Translations under genes and position numbers: made by a program | Assembly: GCF_018588885.1 (NCBI RefSeq) | Contig: NZ_JAFFIW010000022.1 | Span: 1 to 64,000, forward strand | DNA length: 64,000 nucleotides | Reading direction: 5' to 3' | DNA from: Mesorhizobium sp. dw_380 | GTDB taxonomy: Bacteria; Pseudomonadota; Alphaproteobacteria; Rhizobiales; Rhizobiaceae | In this document: piece by piece, positions 1 through 8,764 of the stretch | Position numbering within the stretch: the first letter of the stretch is position 1 | How the letters are laid out: each line of letters opens with the position of its first letter | The notes under the pieces: generated by a model | The model's input: only the letters and a program-made list of their open reading frames with translations | The model's database searches: none | What the model was told of the DNA's origin: nothing

Positions 1-585
1 GAGTTCACAACGGGCCTTGGTGTGCTAGTTGCCCACCTGATCCACCAATCGGGGCTTATGTGAAGACGTTACCTTCCGCGATCACACCTTACTGCTGGCG
101 GCAAGCGCGCACCGTCGACGCATTCGCCCGCCCTGCCCGCGTCGCCGTAGAGTGCGTAGGCAAGCGCCGTCGCTGGCAAGGTCCCTGTCAGGGAAAAGTG
201 TACGGTTAATGTCGCCTTCCCTTCAATGGCGTGTGGGCGCTTGGAAGCCAAACTTCGGTGGACGCCGCAGAGGACAATGAGGTTCACGGGTATCCCGGCG
301 AACATCCGCATAGAGCGGTCAATAGCGGATGAACTGCCCGACCAGATCCGGGTGCATGGACCCATGGTCAGGCCGAGGCGACCGATCAGAGCCTGGATTT
401 CGAACTGGGCTTCGAGTGCCTGATGTGAACGGCGCATTGATGCAAATCCAAAACATCAAGTCTGGACATCCGGAACAAAATTCACCTCGGGAATATCCAC
501 TTTTCCACTCAATGAAGGTAGCGGAACAAAGCTTATTAGTGCATTCTAAAGTAGAGTTGTGGGGGCTTCATCGACGGGAGTGGCG
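1..585. other. Window start, no supported gene
   Basis: No open frame here has a convincing ribosome binding site or recognisable protein. A minus-strand frame at 69-437 has a faint resemblance to a TonB C-terminal domain but lacks its usual end, so I do not call it. The last 100 bases before 586 are AT-richer and probably hold the promoter of the LuxR-type gene. Confidence 0.4.
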
Positions 586-1698
586 ATGTCCACAGCATTC
601 GATTTTGCTGCGATCGAAGCCAGTCTGGTCGAGGCGGCTGTTGATCCCACGCGATGGAATGAGGCGCTGGAAAGGGTGGCAAAGGCCACCAGGAGCTTCG
701 GCGCGCTGCTGTTTGACGTGGACGGCCGTTTGCCAATCCTGCCCCGTACTCGCTCGCTGGCTCGATCATTTGATGCCTACGTCAGCGGCGGCTGGATCGA
801 ACACGACGAGCGCTTCCGCCTGGTCCCCTTCCTGCGTGCCCGCGGAGTGGCCACAGATGAGGATCTTTGGACATCAAATGATGTTGCCCGCCATCCGTAT
901 TTCCAGGAATTCCTTGCCCCGTGCGGGTTGCGATGGTGCGCCCTCGTCAGGATCGCAGCAGATACTGCTTTCTGGTCGCTGTCATTGCAGAGATCCGCTG
1001 AGCAAGGGCCATACTCTGAAGACGAACTTCAGCAACTGGCGGCTCTCTCCCATCGGACCGGATCCATCGCTGCACTTGCAACCATGCTTGGCCTTGCACG
1101 TGCGGAAGCGGCACTGGATGCATTCACGGCGAGCGGCATGGCCGCCATCATGATTGGCAAGGACGGAACTGTGCTCGGAATGAACGGCGCTGCGGAGTCC
1201 CTGCGGATGCGTGGACTGGTAATAAATGGTCGCCACGTGGTCTCGGTCGACAAAGGCGCGACCGACGCATTAAACCGGGCACTGCGAGCACTCCTGCGTG
1301 GCCAGCCCTCCGCCATGTCCGCGCCGCCGATAGCGCTCCCTAGAATTCAGGGACGCCCGTTGATAGCTTACCCGGTCCGGTTGCCGCACGTTTCGTACAA
1401 TTCGCTGGCTCCATGCCAAGCGATCATCACCCTTGTGGATCCGGACACCCAACGCCAGCCACCGGAGATTCACCTTCAGACTACCTTCGCCCTAACAGGC
1501 GCCGAAGCAAGTTTGGCATCCATGATGTCGACCGGCGAGTCGCTTGAGGCTTCAGCCGACAAACGCCGGATCTCTTACCAGACCGCACGCAATCAGCTGA
1601 AAGCGGTGTTTGCGAAGACCGGCACACACCGCCAGGCTGAACTTGTATCGCTGTTGGCGAGCCTTTTGCCGAAACAATCAGGCGACCGGCCATGTTGA
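586..1698 (+). CDS. LuxR-type HTH transcriptional regulator (solo)
   Basis: A 370-residue protein with a long N-terminal sensor-like region and a C-terminal LuxR-type helix-turn-helix at about residues 300-362 (FALTGAEASLASMM, then SYQTARNQLKAVFAKTG). No luxI-like synthase lies nearby and the N-terminus does not look like an acyl-homoserine-lactone domain, so the ligand is unknown. The ATG at 586 is chosen because GGGAG sits 6 bases upstream; the frame is open to 559. Degenerate copies of its N-terminal segment (AFDFAAIEASLVEAAVDP) occur at 1813-1872 and 8514-8625. It may be the surviving regulator of the two DUF1194 operons, which is inference. Confidence 0.8.
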   Translation: MSTAFDFAAIEASLVEAAVDPTRWNEALERVAKATRSFGALLFDVDGRLPILPRTRSLARSFDAYVSGGWIEHDERFRLVPFLRARGVATDEDLWTSNDVARHPYFQEFLAPCGLRWCALVRIAADTAFWSLSLQRSAEQGPYSEDELQQLAALSHRTGSIAALATMLGLARAEAALDAFTASGMAAIMIGKDGTVLGMNGAAESLRMRGLVINGRHVVSVDKGATDALNRALRALLRGQPSAMSAPPIALPRIQGRPLIAYPVRLPHVSYNSLAPCQAIITLVDPDTQRQPPEIHLQTTFALTGAEASLASMMSTGESLEASADKRRISYQTARNQLKAVFAKTGTHRQAELVSLLASLLPKQSGDRPC

Positions 1699-1798
1699 CG
1701 AAACACCGATTCGAGCCGCCGCTCGCAAATGCGGATCCGCGCAATCGGTCGCCTCAGAACGTTGATCCGGCGGACCAACATAAGCTGCAAACATTGAA

Positions 1799-1899
1799 TT
1801 CAACGCGCCCCTGACAGGCTGGTCCACTGCCGCCTTCGCAAGGGAGGCGCCAATTGCCTGAAAGTCAAACGCTGCGCCCCCACTGATCCTGCCGCGCAT
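1799..1899 (-). pseudogene. Fragment of a LuxR-type regulator gene (5' end)
   Basis: Read on the minus strand from an ATG at 1899, residues 10-29 (AFDFQAIGASLAKAAVDQPV) clearly match the N-terminus of the intact regulator at 586. After about 30 codons the similarity ends and the frame continues as non-protein-like sequence. It is best read as the stump of a second LuxR gene that once faced the DUF1194 operon. The inverted repeat at 1893-1920 overlaps its start codon. Apart from this stump and the repeat, I see nothing in 1699-2146. Confidence 0.6.
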
Positions 1900-1920
1900 G
1901 ACGCAAATGGGTCATGCGCG
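1893..1920. promoter_or_regulatory. Perfect inverted repeat, candidate LuxR-type operator
   Basis: Ten-base arms CGCGCATGAC (1893-1902) and GTCATGCGCG (1911-1920) are exact reverse complements around an 8-base spacer. The 20-base core 1897-1916 differs at only two positions from 8365-8384. Both sites lie between a LuxR gene fragment and a divergent DUF1194 operon, so a shared operator is the simplest reading. No experiment is implied. Confidence 0.6.
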
Positions 1921-2146
1921 GTATATTAGTAATCGCTTATTGTCTCTAATCAATGGGATCCGGGAGGCGCAGACGTTGTTGTTGATCGCGGCAGCCGACA
2001 AGCTAGCTGCGGCGACGATGTCTCGTCGCCGACAAGTCGGCGGCCATCCTACCCTTGCTGACGCGGGAGGTCTGCTTCGCATCGAAGCCAGCAGGCGGTC
2101 CCCCGTGCCCGCCCACAGAGCCGGCGGCGGCATAGGAACGGCCAGC

Positions 2147-2512
2147 ATGACGAGGCGCTTCGGAATTATGGAAGATCCAAGCTGTCGCTTCTCGATCTGG
2201 GACAATCAGAAAGGCGAGGCCGTCACTCATTGCGGACGCTTGCTGTCATACTCTTTGGCAACGGATGCGGCATGGGTCACGGACACCCTAAATGCGACGG
2301 CGGAAGCAGAGCTCGATCATGGGACAATTTCGATCAACGAAGCTGTCCTTGATCCAAGCTGCCGATTTGAGGCACGGGATAATGAGGCTGGCGAACCCAT
2401 CATTCATCAAGGGCGACTGCTCACATTCCCTACGACAGAACCTGCAACCAGGACGACCGATGCTCTCAACGCCGCAGAAGCGGGAGAAGCTGCTGCAGGA
2501 ACGCGGCCATGA
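2147..2512 (+). CDS. Small protein of two tandem repeats, function unknown
   Basis: About 121 residues when started at the ATG at 2147, which has AGGA nine bases upstream; the frame is open back to 1898. It holds two similar units of roughly 45 residues: DPSCRFSIWDNQKGEAVTH followed by GRLL, and DPSCRFEARDNEAGEPIIH followed by GRLL, each ending near a TDxLNA motif. There is no signal peptide or membrane segment from this start. The stop overlaps the next gene's start (ATGA at 2509-2512), so it is translationally coupled to the DUF1194 gene and probably works with it. I do not recognise the family. Confidence 0.65.
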   Translation: MTRRFGIMEDPSCRFSIWDNQKGEAVTHCGRLLSYSLATDAAWVTDTLNATAEAELDHGTISINEAVLDPSCRFEARDNEAGEPIIHQGRLLTFPTTEPATRTTDALNAAEAGEAAAGTRP

Positions 2513-3282
2513 GCGGGCGCCTGTTGCAAGCTATTGTGGCATTCGGAGCCTCGGCGACGTTGGCACTGCCGGCACATTGCGCTGACCTCGACGTCGACGC
2601 GGCCATTGTGTTCGCAGTGGATATATCGGCATCGGTCGACCCGGCGACAGCCATCATGATGCGCGACGGACATGCCGAGGCACTGTACGCGCCAGAGGTC
2701 ATCGCCGCTATCATGGGCAACCAACTTGGATGTATCGGGGTGACCTATTTTGAGTGGTCTAGCCACGGCCATTTGCACTTGGTTCTGCCATGGACAAGGG
2801 TGTGTGGGGTGAGCGACGGAAAGGCCGCTGCATCTGTCATTCTCAAGAACGGCCAACGAGGATATGGGCGCAGCGAAGGCGACACGTCCATATCCTTCGC
2901 CATCGACGAGGGAAGCCTGCTTCTTGACCGCTTCCCGGGAGGGGCGCTCCGCAAAGTGATCGACATCGCCGGCAACGGGACGAACAACGACGGCCCCCTT
3001 CAGCAGAGTCGACTTCAAGCGCTCGCGAAGGGCTACACGATCAACGCGATCGTACTATCCCCCCTTATGCGGGGCGTGAAGTACGACCTCACCGGCTATT
3101 TCGCTGCGAATGTCATAGGCGGACCGCGAGCCTTCCTCATCGCTCCCGTCGATAAGCGCGATTTCACCTTCGCGCTCCGCCGCAAACTGGTGGACGAGAT
3201 TGGCCTGTCGATCGACGGAAATGAAAGCTGGCGAGATGGCGAGGTCAAGCTGGTGGCACCCCACATGGAAGCGAGTCGCTAA
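2509..3282 (+). CDS. DUF1194 (von Willebrand A-like) secreted protein
   Basis: A 257-residue protein with a signal peptide (about 1-24, ending PAHCA) followed by a VWA-like fold. The metal-site motif DISAS is at residues 38-42, and conserved blocks include GCIGVTYFEWSS and KVIDIAGNGTNNDG. The family is annotated only as DUF1194, with presumed periplasmic protein- or metal-binding function. It overlaps the repeat-protein gene by four bases and is clearly paralogous to 6306-7187 on the other strand. No partner ATPase or kinase of known VWA systems is nearby. Confidence 0.85.
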   Translation: MSGRLLQAIVAFGASATLALPAHCADLDVDAAIVFAVDISASVDPATAIMMRDGHAEALYAPEVIAAIMGNQLGCIGVTYFEWSSHGHLHLVLPWTRVCGVSDGKAAASVILKNGQRGYGRSEGDTSISFAIDEGSLLLDRFPGGALRKVIDIAGNGTNNDGPLQQSRLQALAKGYTINAIVLSPLMRGVKYDLTGYFAANVIGGPRAFLIAPVDKRDFTFALRRKLVDEIGLSIDGNESWRDGEVKLVAPHMEASR

Positions 3283-3996
3283 CACGCTCAGGGTATTGTT
3301 ACGGCCGCCGTGGTACTCGCGACATGCTCCTCCCCCTGCAAATCCGGTTTGGCAACACCGGCGCAGGATTGCCGCTCTTCGGGTAAATGAGGCCTTCGCC
3401 ATGCGCCACCTACGTGAGCGCCTTGAGCTCTTACCATCGCGATTCACTAAATCGCCGCCGCATCCCTCTCTCGAACATTCTGCCCTTGGCTTGGTCGCGA
3501 GGCTCTGTGCGAGAAAGCAACAAATGAAAACGTGCAAAAGCAGGGGCGGAATGTTTGGTTGAAATTTCTGAGCGAGGGATCGGATAACAAGCACGCGCGT
3601 CGACCCCCCATGCCCCTTCTCGATCCCACAGCTTGGTACCTTGATCACGTTGCGGCAATGGTTTGGCCGTTTCCCTTGGTCGACGCGCCCGGAGAGAACT
3701 CCCGATATGCGCTCCGGCCGAGACGGAGGATACCCTGACCACCAGGTATGGCAGGGGTATACAAACCTATACCTTGGTGAACATACCGTCGTCGTGACAG
3801 CCGCCGCCGGCGAGGTTGTTGCGCTCTGTCGCCAATGCTCGTTGCGCACATATCCCTCTTGCTCCTGCACCGGCGGGTTGTATGGCATCACAGATCTTAC
3901 CTTATCGAGGGTCGCCCTTACCGCTACCGAAGTTACATGTTACTCTCCTAATATAACAAAACATACCGCGCACCGCGCGGTGTTGGGAGGATCCAG
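3283..3996. other. 714-base stretch with no supported gene
   Basis: Open frames on both strands are short or arginine- and proline-rich and lack plausible starts. An imperfect palindrome with arms GGTATA and TATACC lies at 3756-3773. The last 60 bases turn AT-rich (ATATAACAAAACATA), and a 7-bp-arm hairpin (3965-3971 with 3975-3981) sits just before the MFS gene's ribosome binding site. Confidence 0.5.
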
Positions 3997-5172
3997 GTGC
4001 GAAGCCGCTGGACCATTCTTGGCGCTTTGTTTGTTGCTCGGGCCGCCTTCGCATTTCAGTTCGGAAGTGTGGGGGCCGTCGCGCCACAGCTTAGCCAAGG
4101 CCTCGGTGCGAGCTTGGCTGACATCGGCATACTTATCGGAATCTATTTTGCACCAGGCGTCCTCCTTGCCCTGCCCGGTGGCACGATCGGACGCCGCTAT
4201 GGCGACAAGGCGACTGTTCTCGCAGGGCTCCTGGCGATGCTCGCCGGCGAATTGCTTATGACCACATCGGCATCGTGGAGCATGCAGATTGCAGGCCGAC
4301 TGATTGCGGGCACTGGCGGCATTCTCTTGAGCGTTCTGATGACCAAGATGGTCGCCGACTGGTTCACTGGTCGCGAAATCGCAACCGCGATGGCCATTTT
4401 CGTCAACTCGTGGCCGGTGGGCATCGCAATATCGCTCATGCTCCTGCCATGGATCGGAGCGAGATTCGGGCTTCATCTAGTCAACCTTGCCGTCGCAGGG
4501 TGGATCCTGATCGGCTTCGGCCTCATGGCTTTTGTCTATCGCGCGCCAGAGGCGGCGCTCTCCGTTGAAGGTGAGCGAGGCAGTCTGACCTCGGAAACGG
4601 TCTACGCAGTGATTGCCGCTAGCTCGATCTGGTGTCTCTACAATATCGGTTTATCGATGATCTTCAGTTTCGGACCATCGATGCTGGTTGAGCGAGGCTG
4701 GTCCATGGCTGCAGCTGGATCAACGATCAGTATCGTGCTCTGGCTCGCAGCGCTTTCGGTTCCCTTCGGTGGCTTCCTCGCCGATCAGACCAAACGTGGC
4801 GAAGCCATCATTGTCGCAGGCTGCATCGCCTTCGCCCTGCTGACAGTTCTCCTGTCGCGAAGCGGTCCGGTGCTTCCCATCGTCATTGCCGTCGGGGCTG
4901 TTTGCGGCCTCCCCGCCGGTGCGATCATGACCCTTCCAGGTCGTGTGCTCGAGCGGAAAACGCGGGCGATCGGAATGGGAGTATTCTATACGGCTTTCTA
5001 CGCCGGGAGCCCGATTGGATCGGCGATCGGCGGAAAGCTTTCCACCTCGATCGGCTCCGCGGGCGCCGCGCTCGACTTCGGCGCCGTCATGCTCCTGGTT
5101 TGCCCAGCCATTCTATGGTTCTTCCGCCGTATCGTTGCTGGCCAGATTCGGCTGGCTGTTCCATCGATATAG
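3997..5172 (+). CDS. MFS transporter
   Basis: 391 residues with about twelve hydrophobic segments and the loop motif GGTIGRRYGDK between helices 2 and 3 (about residues 61-71), typical of the major facilitator superfamily, cyanate/NarK-like branch. The start is a GTG at 3997 with GGGAGG six bases upstream. The substrate cannot be told from sequence. It stands alone between two unexplained stretches. A GC hairpin at 3965-3981 directly precedes the ribosome binding site and could modulate translation. Confidence 0.85.
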   Translation: MRSRWTILGALFVARAAFAFQFGSVGAVAPQLSQGLGASLADIGILIGIYFAPGVLLALPGGTIGRRYGDKATVLAGLLAMLAGELLMTTSASWSMQIAGRLIAGTGGILLSVLMTKMVADWFTGREIATAMAIFVNSWPVGIAISLMLLPWIGARFGLHLVNLAVAGWILIGFGLMAFVYRAPEAALSVEGERGSLTSETVYAVIAASSIWCLYNIGLSMIFSFGPSMLVERGWSMAAAGSTISIVLWLAALSVPFGGFLADQTKRGEAIIVAGCIAFALLTVLLSRSGPVLPIVIAVGAVCGLPAGAIMTLPGRVLERKTRAIGMGVFYTAFYAGSPIGSAIGGKLSTSIGSAGAALDFGAVMLLVCPAILWFFRRIVAGQIRLAVPSI

Positions 5173-5366
5173 CGCGAGAGCACCGGACCAAGAATAGCTT
5201 GCTGGCCCCATCTGTGGGCCGGACTTGCGCCCCGAGATCGGTTGTTTAGCTTAGTCGATATTTGCCCGGCTTCATCGCTGCCGCTTTTGCTGCCATTTTC
5301 CGGTGCCAGTCGGCCTATCCCGCGCTGCGTCAGCGGCCGCAGGCCACACAGTCGAGACCAGCCCAG

Positions 5367-5744
5367 TCAGGCCGAGATGATCGCCCACAGCTGCGTCACC
5401 CCCGTCGCGATAATGAGGATGACGCTTACTCCGATCAACAGCGCCGTAGGTATCTGCTTCAGGTGAGCGCCGAAGCGGCTGCCGGAGAAGTCGTCGACCG
5501 CATCGTCCAGCATCGCCTTTAAGTCATCCATAGCGGCCTTGGCTGCCAAGACCCCATAAACCGTGATTGAGACCACAATCGTCGCGAGCGCGAACCTGGC
5601 GGCTAGTCCCGCTGATGATGCGTACGCCAGTATCGCGAACATGGTCGCGATACTGGCGAAAAATACGATCGCATAGGTCTGCGTCAGATGGGCAAGTCGC
5701 GCAGCCGCCGCCGCCAGGTATTGATCAACGGTGAGTTTCGCCAT
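5367..5744 (-). CDS. Small membrane protein of unknown function
   Basis: 125 residues from the ATG at 5744, which has GGAGGA about five bases upstream (the frame extends to 5786). Two hydrophobic segments at about 28-50 and 54-72 form a hairpin, followed by a polar acidic stretch (DDLKAMLDDAVDDF) and a third hydrophobic segment near the C-terminus. No enzyme motif is visible. It follows the broken NTF2-like gene on the same strand, with about 108 bases between them. Confidence 0.7.
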   Translation of the reverse strand: MAKLTVDQYLAAAAARLAHLTQTYAIVFFASIATMFAILAYASSAGLAARFALATIVVSITVYGVLAAKAAMDDLKAMLDDAVDDFSGSRFGAHLKQIPTALLIGVSVILIIATGVTQLWAIISA

Positions 5745-5851
5745 GTGCTCCTCCGGCAGGTGACCCGCTTGGGTACCGAGCTGCAATGAACTCCACCAAA
5801 TTGGCGAGGTCTATGATTGGCCATGAGGCGCTCGCCATCCAAGGCTAACCT

Positions 5852-6304
5852 TCATTTCCCGGGATCGGAGTTCCATATGTCCCGGTAGAGCTTCCAGCCG
5901 CCATCCTGTCCTTTCTTCCAGACCACCACATACTTCCCGGCGGCATCCACCAGCTTCGAATCCTTGCCTGGCGCCTTAAGGGAGAAAGTCCCGGACTCAT
6001 ATGCGAAATCTCCGCTTTCCTGGACCTCAAGCGTGGTGAGCGCGAGCTGCGATATGCCCATATCGATCGCGCCCTGCTAGAACTTCTGGATATTCTGGCG
6101 GCCGTCGACCCGCGCCATATCTGGCGGCAACGCGGCCGCATCATCCGCGTACTTCGACGCGACCCCGGCCGCATCCTTACTGTTGTACGCCTTCACGAAC
6201 TCGGCATTGGCGGCTTCAATGGCTTGTTTAACAGACTGGGCCTGGGCAGATCCGAGGCAGAGTGACGTGACAGCGACGACCAAAAGACAATGCTTGAAAG
6301 TCAT
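5852..6304 (-). pseudogene. NTF2-like (SnoaL/DUF4440) protein with in-frame amber stop
   Basis: The start at 6304 (GGAGG upstream) encodes a signal peptide (ending GSAQA) and the first half of an NTF2-like domain, KQAIEAANAEFVKAYNSKDA. At 6077-6079 a TAG interrupts it after QNIQKF, and the same frame continues with the second half (ALTTLEVQESGDFAYESGTF to the DIWNSD end). The family usually has tryptophan at this spot, so a single TGG to TAG change explains the break. The intact product would be about 150 residues, periplasmic. The gene starts one base after the DUF1194 stop, so it was the last gene of that operon. Confidence 0.8.
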
Positions 6305-6305
6305 T

Positions 6306-7187
6306 TCATCCTCCCGTGTTTCGGTCTCTAGCTATTCCTTGTTTGTAGGTTATCACATTCATGCTGACCTCGATGACCAGCTTGCGGCGGAGGGCAGCTG
6401 TGTAATCGCGAGGCCCCGTCGGCGATATGACGAACGCCTGGAAGCCGCCGATGACGGACCGGGCGAAGTAGGTTGCCAGCGGTTGCTTGGGGTCCTCGTC
6501 GCTCGGTGGAATCGCTATCGCGTTGATCGTGTATCCCTTTGCAATGGCGTTCTGCCTGCTCGGCTGGACGGGAAGCCCGTCGTTGTTCTCGCCGTTGGAA
6601 GAGATGTCGATCACCTTCTTCATCGCATTCCCTGGAAACTGGTCGAGCAGAAGGCTTCCGACATCTATTGCCGCCGAAACCGACGTTCCGCCCCGGCCGC
6701 GACGAATATAGCCAGTGTCGCCTGTCCTTCTGATCACCGCCGCGGCTGCTTTGGCGTCGTCCAGGCCGCAGATGCGGGTCCAGGGCAGCACCGTGCGAGC
6801 GTGGCCGACGCTTGACCATTCAAAATAGGCCACGCCGATGCAGCCAAGGTAATTATCGGAGATGGCGCCGATGATCTCGGGCGAGGTGAGCGCCGCAGCA
6901 TGCCCCTCGCGCTGCATGTCAGCGGTCCTGGGGTCGATCGAGGACGAGAAATCCACGGCGAACACGATCGCAACGTCGACGTTCGCCATCGCAGCATCGG
7001 CGTTGGCGGCATGTGCCGCCGGACAGCAAAATACCACAGCTGACACGACTGCCAGTATCAGCCAAGGACTGGACCGCGTCCCCGACCCTCCGGCTAGCCG
7101 ACCCGTCAAAGTCGGCAAACTGCCGCGCACCCACGCGGAGGGAGCGTTTGATCGGGAATTCAATTGCTCATGGAGGAGTCGAACCAT
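6306..7187 (-). CDS. DUF1194 (von Willebrand A-like) secreted protein, paralogue
   Basis: 293 residues from the ATG at 7187, supported by GGAG six bases upstream; the frame is open to 7409 but the extra part overlaps the transporter gene in another frame. A hydrophobic export segment lies at about 41-60, then the VWA-like domain with DFSSS at residues 79-83, GCIGVAYFEWSS and KVIDISSNGENNDG. It shares the whole domain with the protein at 2509-3282. It lies 13 bases after the transporter remnant and one base before the NTF2-like gene, forming one operon. Confidence 0.85.
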   Translation of the reverse strand: MVRLLHEQLNSRSNAPSAWVRGSLPTLTGRLAGGSGTRSSPWLILAVVSAVVFCCPAAHAANADAAMANVDVAIVFAVDFSSSIDPRTADMQREGHAAALTSPEIIGAISDNYLGCIGVAYFEWSSVGHARTVLPWTRICGLDDAKAAAAVIRRTGDTGYIRRGRGGTSVSAAIDVGSLLLDQFPGNAMKKVIDISSNGENNDGLPVQPSRQNAIAKGYTINAIAIPPSDEDPKQPLATYFARSVIGGFQAFVISPTGPRDYTAALRRKLVIEVSMNVITYKQGIARDRNTGG

Positions 7188-7200
7188 GTTGCACTCCGTC

Positions 7201-8209
7201 TCACTGAGGGATCGTTTTCGACGCGGTGCAATTGCGGCCGGGCGCAGCGGCGCGCGTTGCCGACAAGAGCCCCCAGGCCTGCCGGTGCGCCGGCAAAGCC
7301 ATGGATCGGTGCCTCGGCAGCGCTGGGCTGGTTTGCAAGGGCAGGCTTGCCGCCGGCGTTCGGCTCGCAATTGCGACCGACAGAATTGAAGCGAGGATGA
7401 TGGTGGCACCCAGCGTGCCTACTGCTGAACACTGCTCGCCCGAGGAAGATCGACCCGCCGAGGGCTCCGAAGACGCTTTCGGCACTGACGATGACGGCGG
7501 CATGGCTGGCTGATGTGAAGCGAAGGGCGGCAATCATTATGCCGAAAGCGACCGCTGTGGAGAACACCCCGAGCACCACCAGCTCGGGGCCAGCCGCGGA
7601 AGCCGCGGTTAACGACAGGTTGCCTTGCATCGCGCCGAGCGGAAGGGCGAGCGCGGCAGCGGCGAGGAATTGCGCGGCCGCGGCCGTGAGGGGGCGTGCA
7701 TGGGTCTGCATGTGCCGCCGGAGCTCGACTGTCCAGAGCGCATAGCAGCCGGCCGACAGGAGGGCTGTGAGATCGCCGCCGCTGAGCCCGGCGACCGCAC
7801 CTGAAAGAAGCAGGCAGCCGACGACTGTCGATCCGGCGGCAAGTATGAGGCCGGCCGTGGGACGTTCGCCGATCAGCAGCCAGGCCGCCAGCGGCGTTAT
7901 CACCGTTGCCGTGCTGATCAGGAAGCTTGCATTGGTGACGGTGGTGCCAAGATAGCAGAGCTGCTGCAGCAGAATGGAGACGGCAAACAGCGCAACCACC
8001 CGGACCAGGCTGGAAAAATAGCGGGCGCCGGCAGGCCGCCGTCGTTCGGTGAGGACAAAGGGTAGCACAAGCAGCCCACCAATCAGGCAGCGCAGGCCAA
8101 CGGCACTCAACGCATCAAGATGATCGAGCACCATCTTTTGCGCCACGTTCCCGAAGCCCCACAGCGCAGCGGCGAACAGGAGCAGCAAGTTGGCTGTGAG
8201 CTTTGACAT
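7201..8209 (-). pseudogene. EamA/DMT-family transporter, frameshifted
   Basis: From the ATG at 8209 the protein reads as a normal ten-helix drug/metabolite transporter (LLLLFAAALWGFGNVAQKMV at the start, two EamA repeats) up to SAESVFGALGGSIFLG. There the frame shifts: the expected last helix (GTLGATIILASILSVAI) continues in another frame, ending at 7201. One extra base near 7439-7443 accounts for this. It is either a broken gene or a sequencing error. It is the first gene of the operon with DUF1194 and the NTF2-like gene, divergent from the LuxR fragment at 8502. Confidence 0.75.
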
Positions 8210-8361
8210 TCTCGCCGCCCCGGAGCCCAACGTAGGCTAGGTTCTGTTGTTTCGGTAAAGGCTTCTGTTGTTGGGCCGGATATCGTCAGAGCAGCCATCA
8301 TGGCGCTCAGCCTCTCGTCCCCGGTCGACTAATAGAGAAGGATACCTCCCCCGACAGAACT

Positions 8362-8387
8362 CCTCATGACCCAAACGGGTCATGAGG
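8362..8387. promoter_or_regulatory. Perfect inverted repeat, second copy of candidate LuxR-type operator
   Basis: Eleven-base arms CCTCATGACCC (8362-8372) and GGGTCATGAGG (8377-8387) surround the spacer AAAC. The core CATGACCCAAACGGGTCATG at 8365-8384 matches 1897-1916 at 18 of 20 positions. It lies between the divergent EamA-DUF1194 operon (minus) and the LuxR fragment (plus). Confidence 0.6.
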
Positions 8388-8501
8388 GAAAAAAGACCCA
8401 GGAGTTAAGTTCAGCAAGTCGCCCGCTGGAAAGGGAAGTTATCAACTGAAAGTCGCTACTCCTTCTGAATAAGTGGCTCCCGCATACGAATTGGGGATTC
8501 G

Positions 8502-8633
8502 GTGGATTATTTGTTCGATTTTGCTGCCATCGAAGCCAGTCAGGTCGAAGCAGCGCTTGGTCCGACCCGCCGGAATAAAGTGATTCAGCGAAGGCCACCG
8601 GAAGCCTCGGCGCGCTGGCGCGCGGACCACTGA
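8502..8633 (+). pseudogene. Fragment of a LuxR-type regulator gene (5' end)
   Basis: A 43-codon frame beginning with GTG at 8502 reads LFDFAAIEASQVEAALGPTR, closely matching the start of the regulator at 586, and then decays (the KATRSFGAL block is recognisable at the DNA level but shifted) before a TGA at 8631. The similarity is also plain in the DNA, for example GAAGCCAGTC shared with position 617. It is a truncated, inactive copy. Otherwise I see nothing in the rest of 8210-8764. Confidence 0.65.
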
Positions 8634-8764
8634 GTGGGAGCGACCCGGTAAAGGCCAACAATAAAAACCAGCACTTACCTTTAAGGGCGGGTTAAGCAGG
8701 CCTTCGACCAAGCCGCTGGATTCCGTTAGGATTTTGTTAACCCCATTCCCGCCTTTGACGTCGC

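Noticed and set aside
69..437. Minus-strand frame with a faint TonB C-terminal likeness
   Set aside because: Only a short block looks familiar, there is no ribosome binding site, and the end of the domain is missing. It could be a decayed gene but the evidence is too thin.
3055..3891. 278-codon open frame on the minus strand
   Set aside because: It overlaps the DUF1194 gene, is rich in Arg, Cys and Pro, has no domain-like pattern and no ribosome binding site. A shadow of high-GC sequence.
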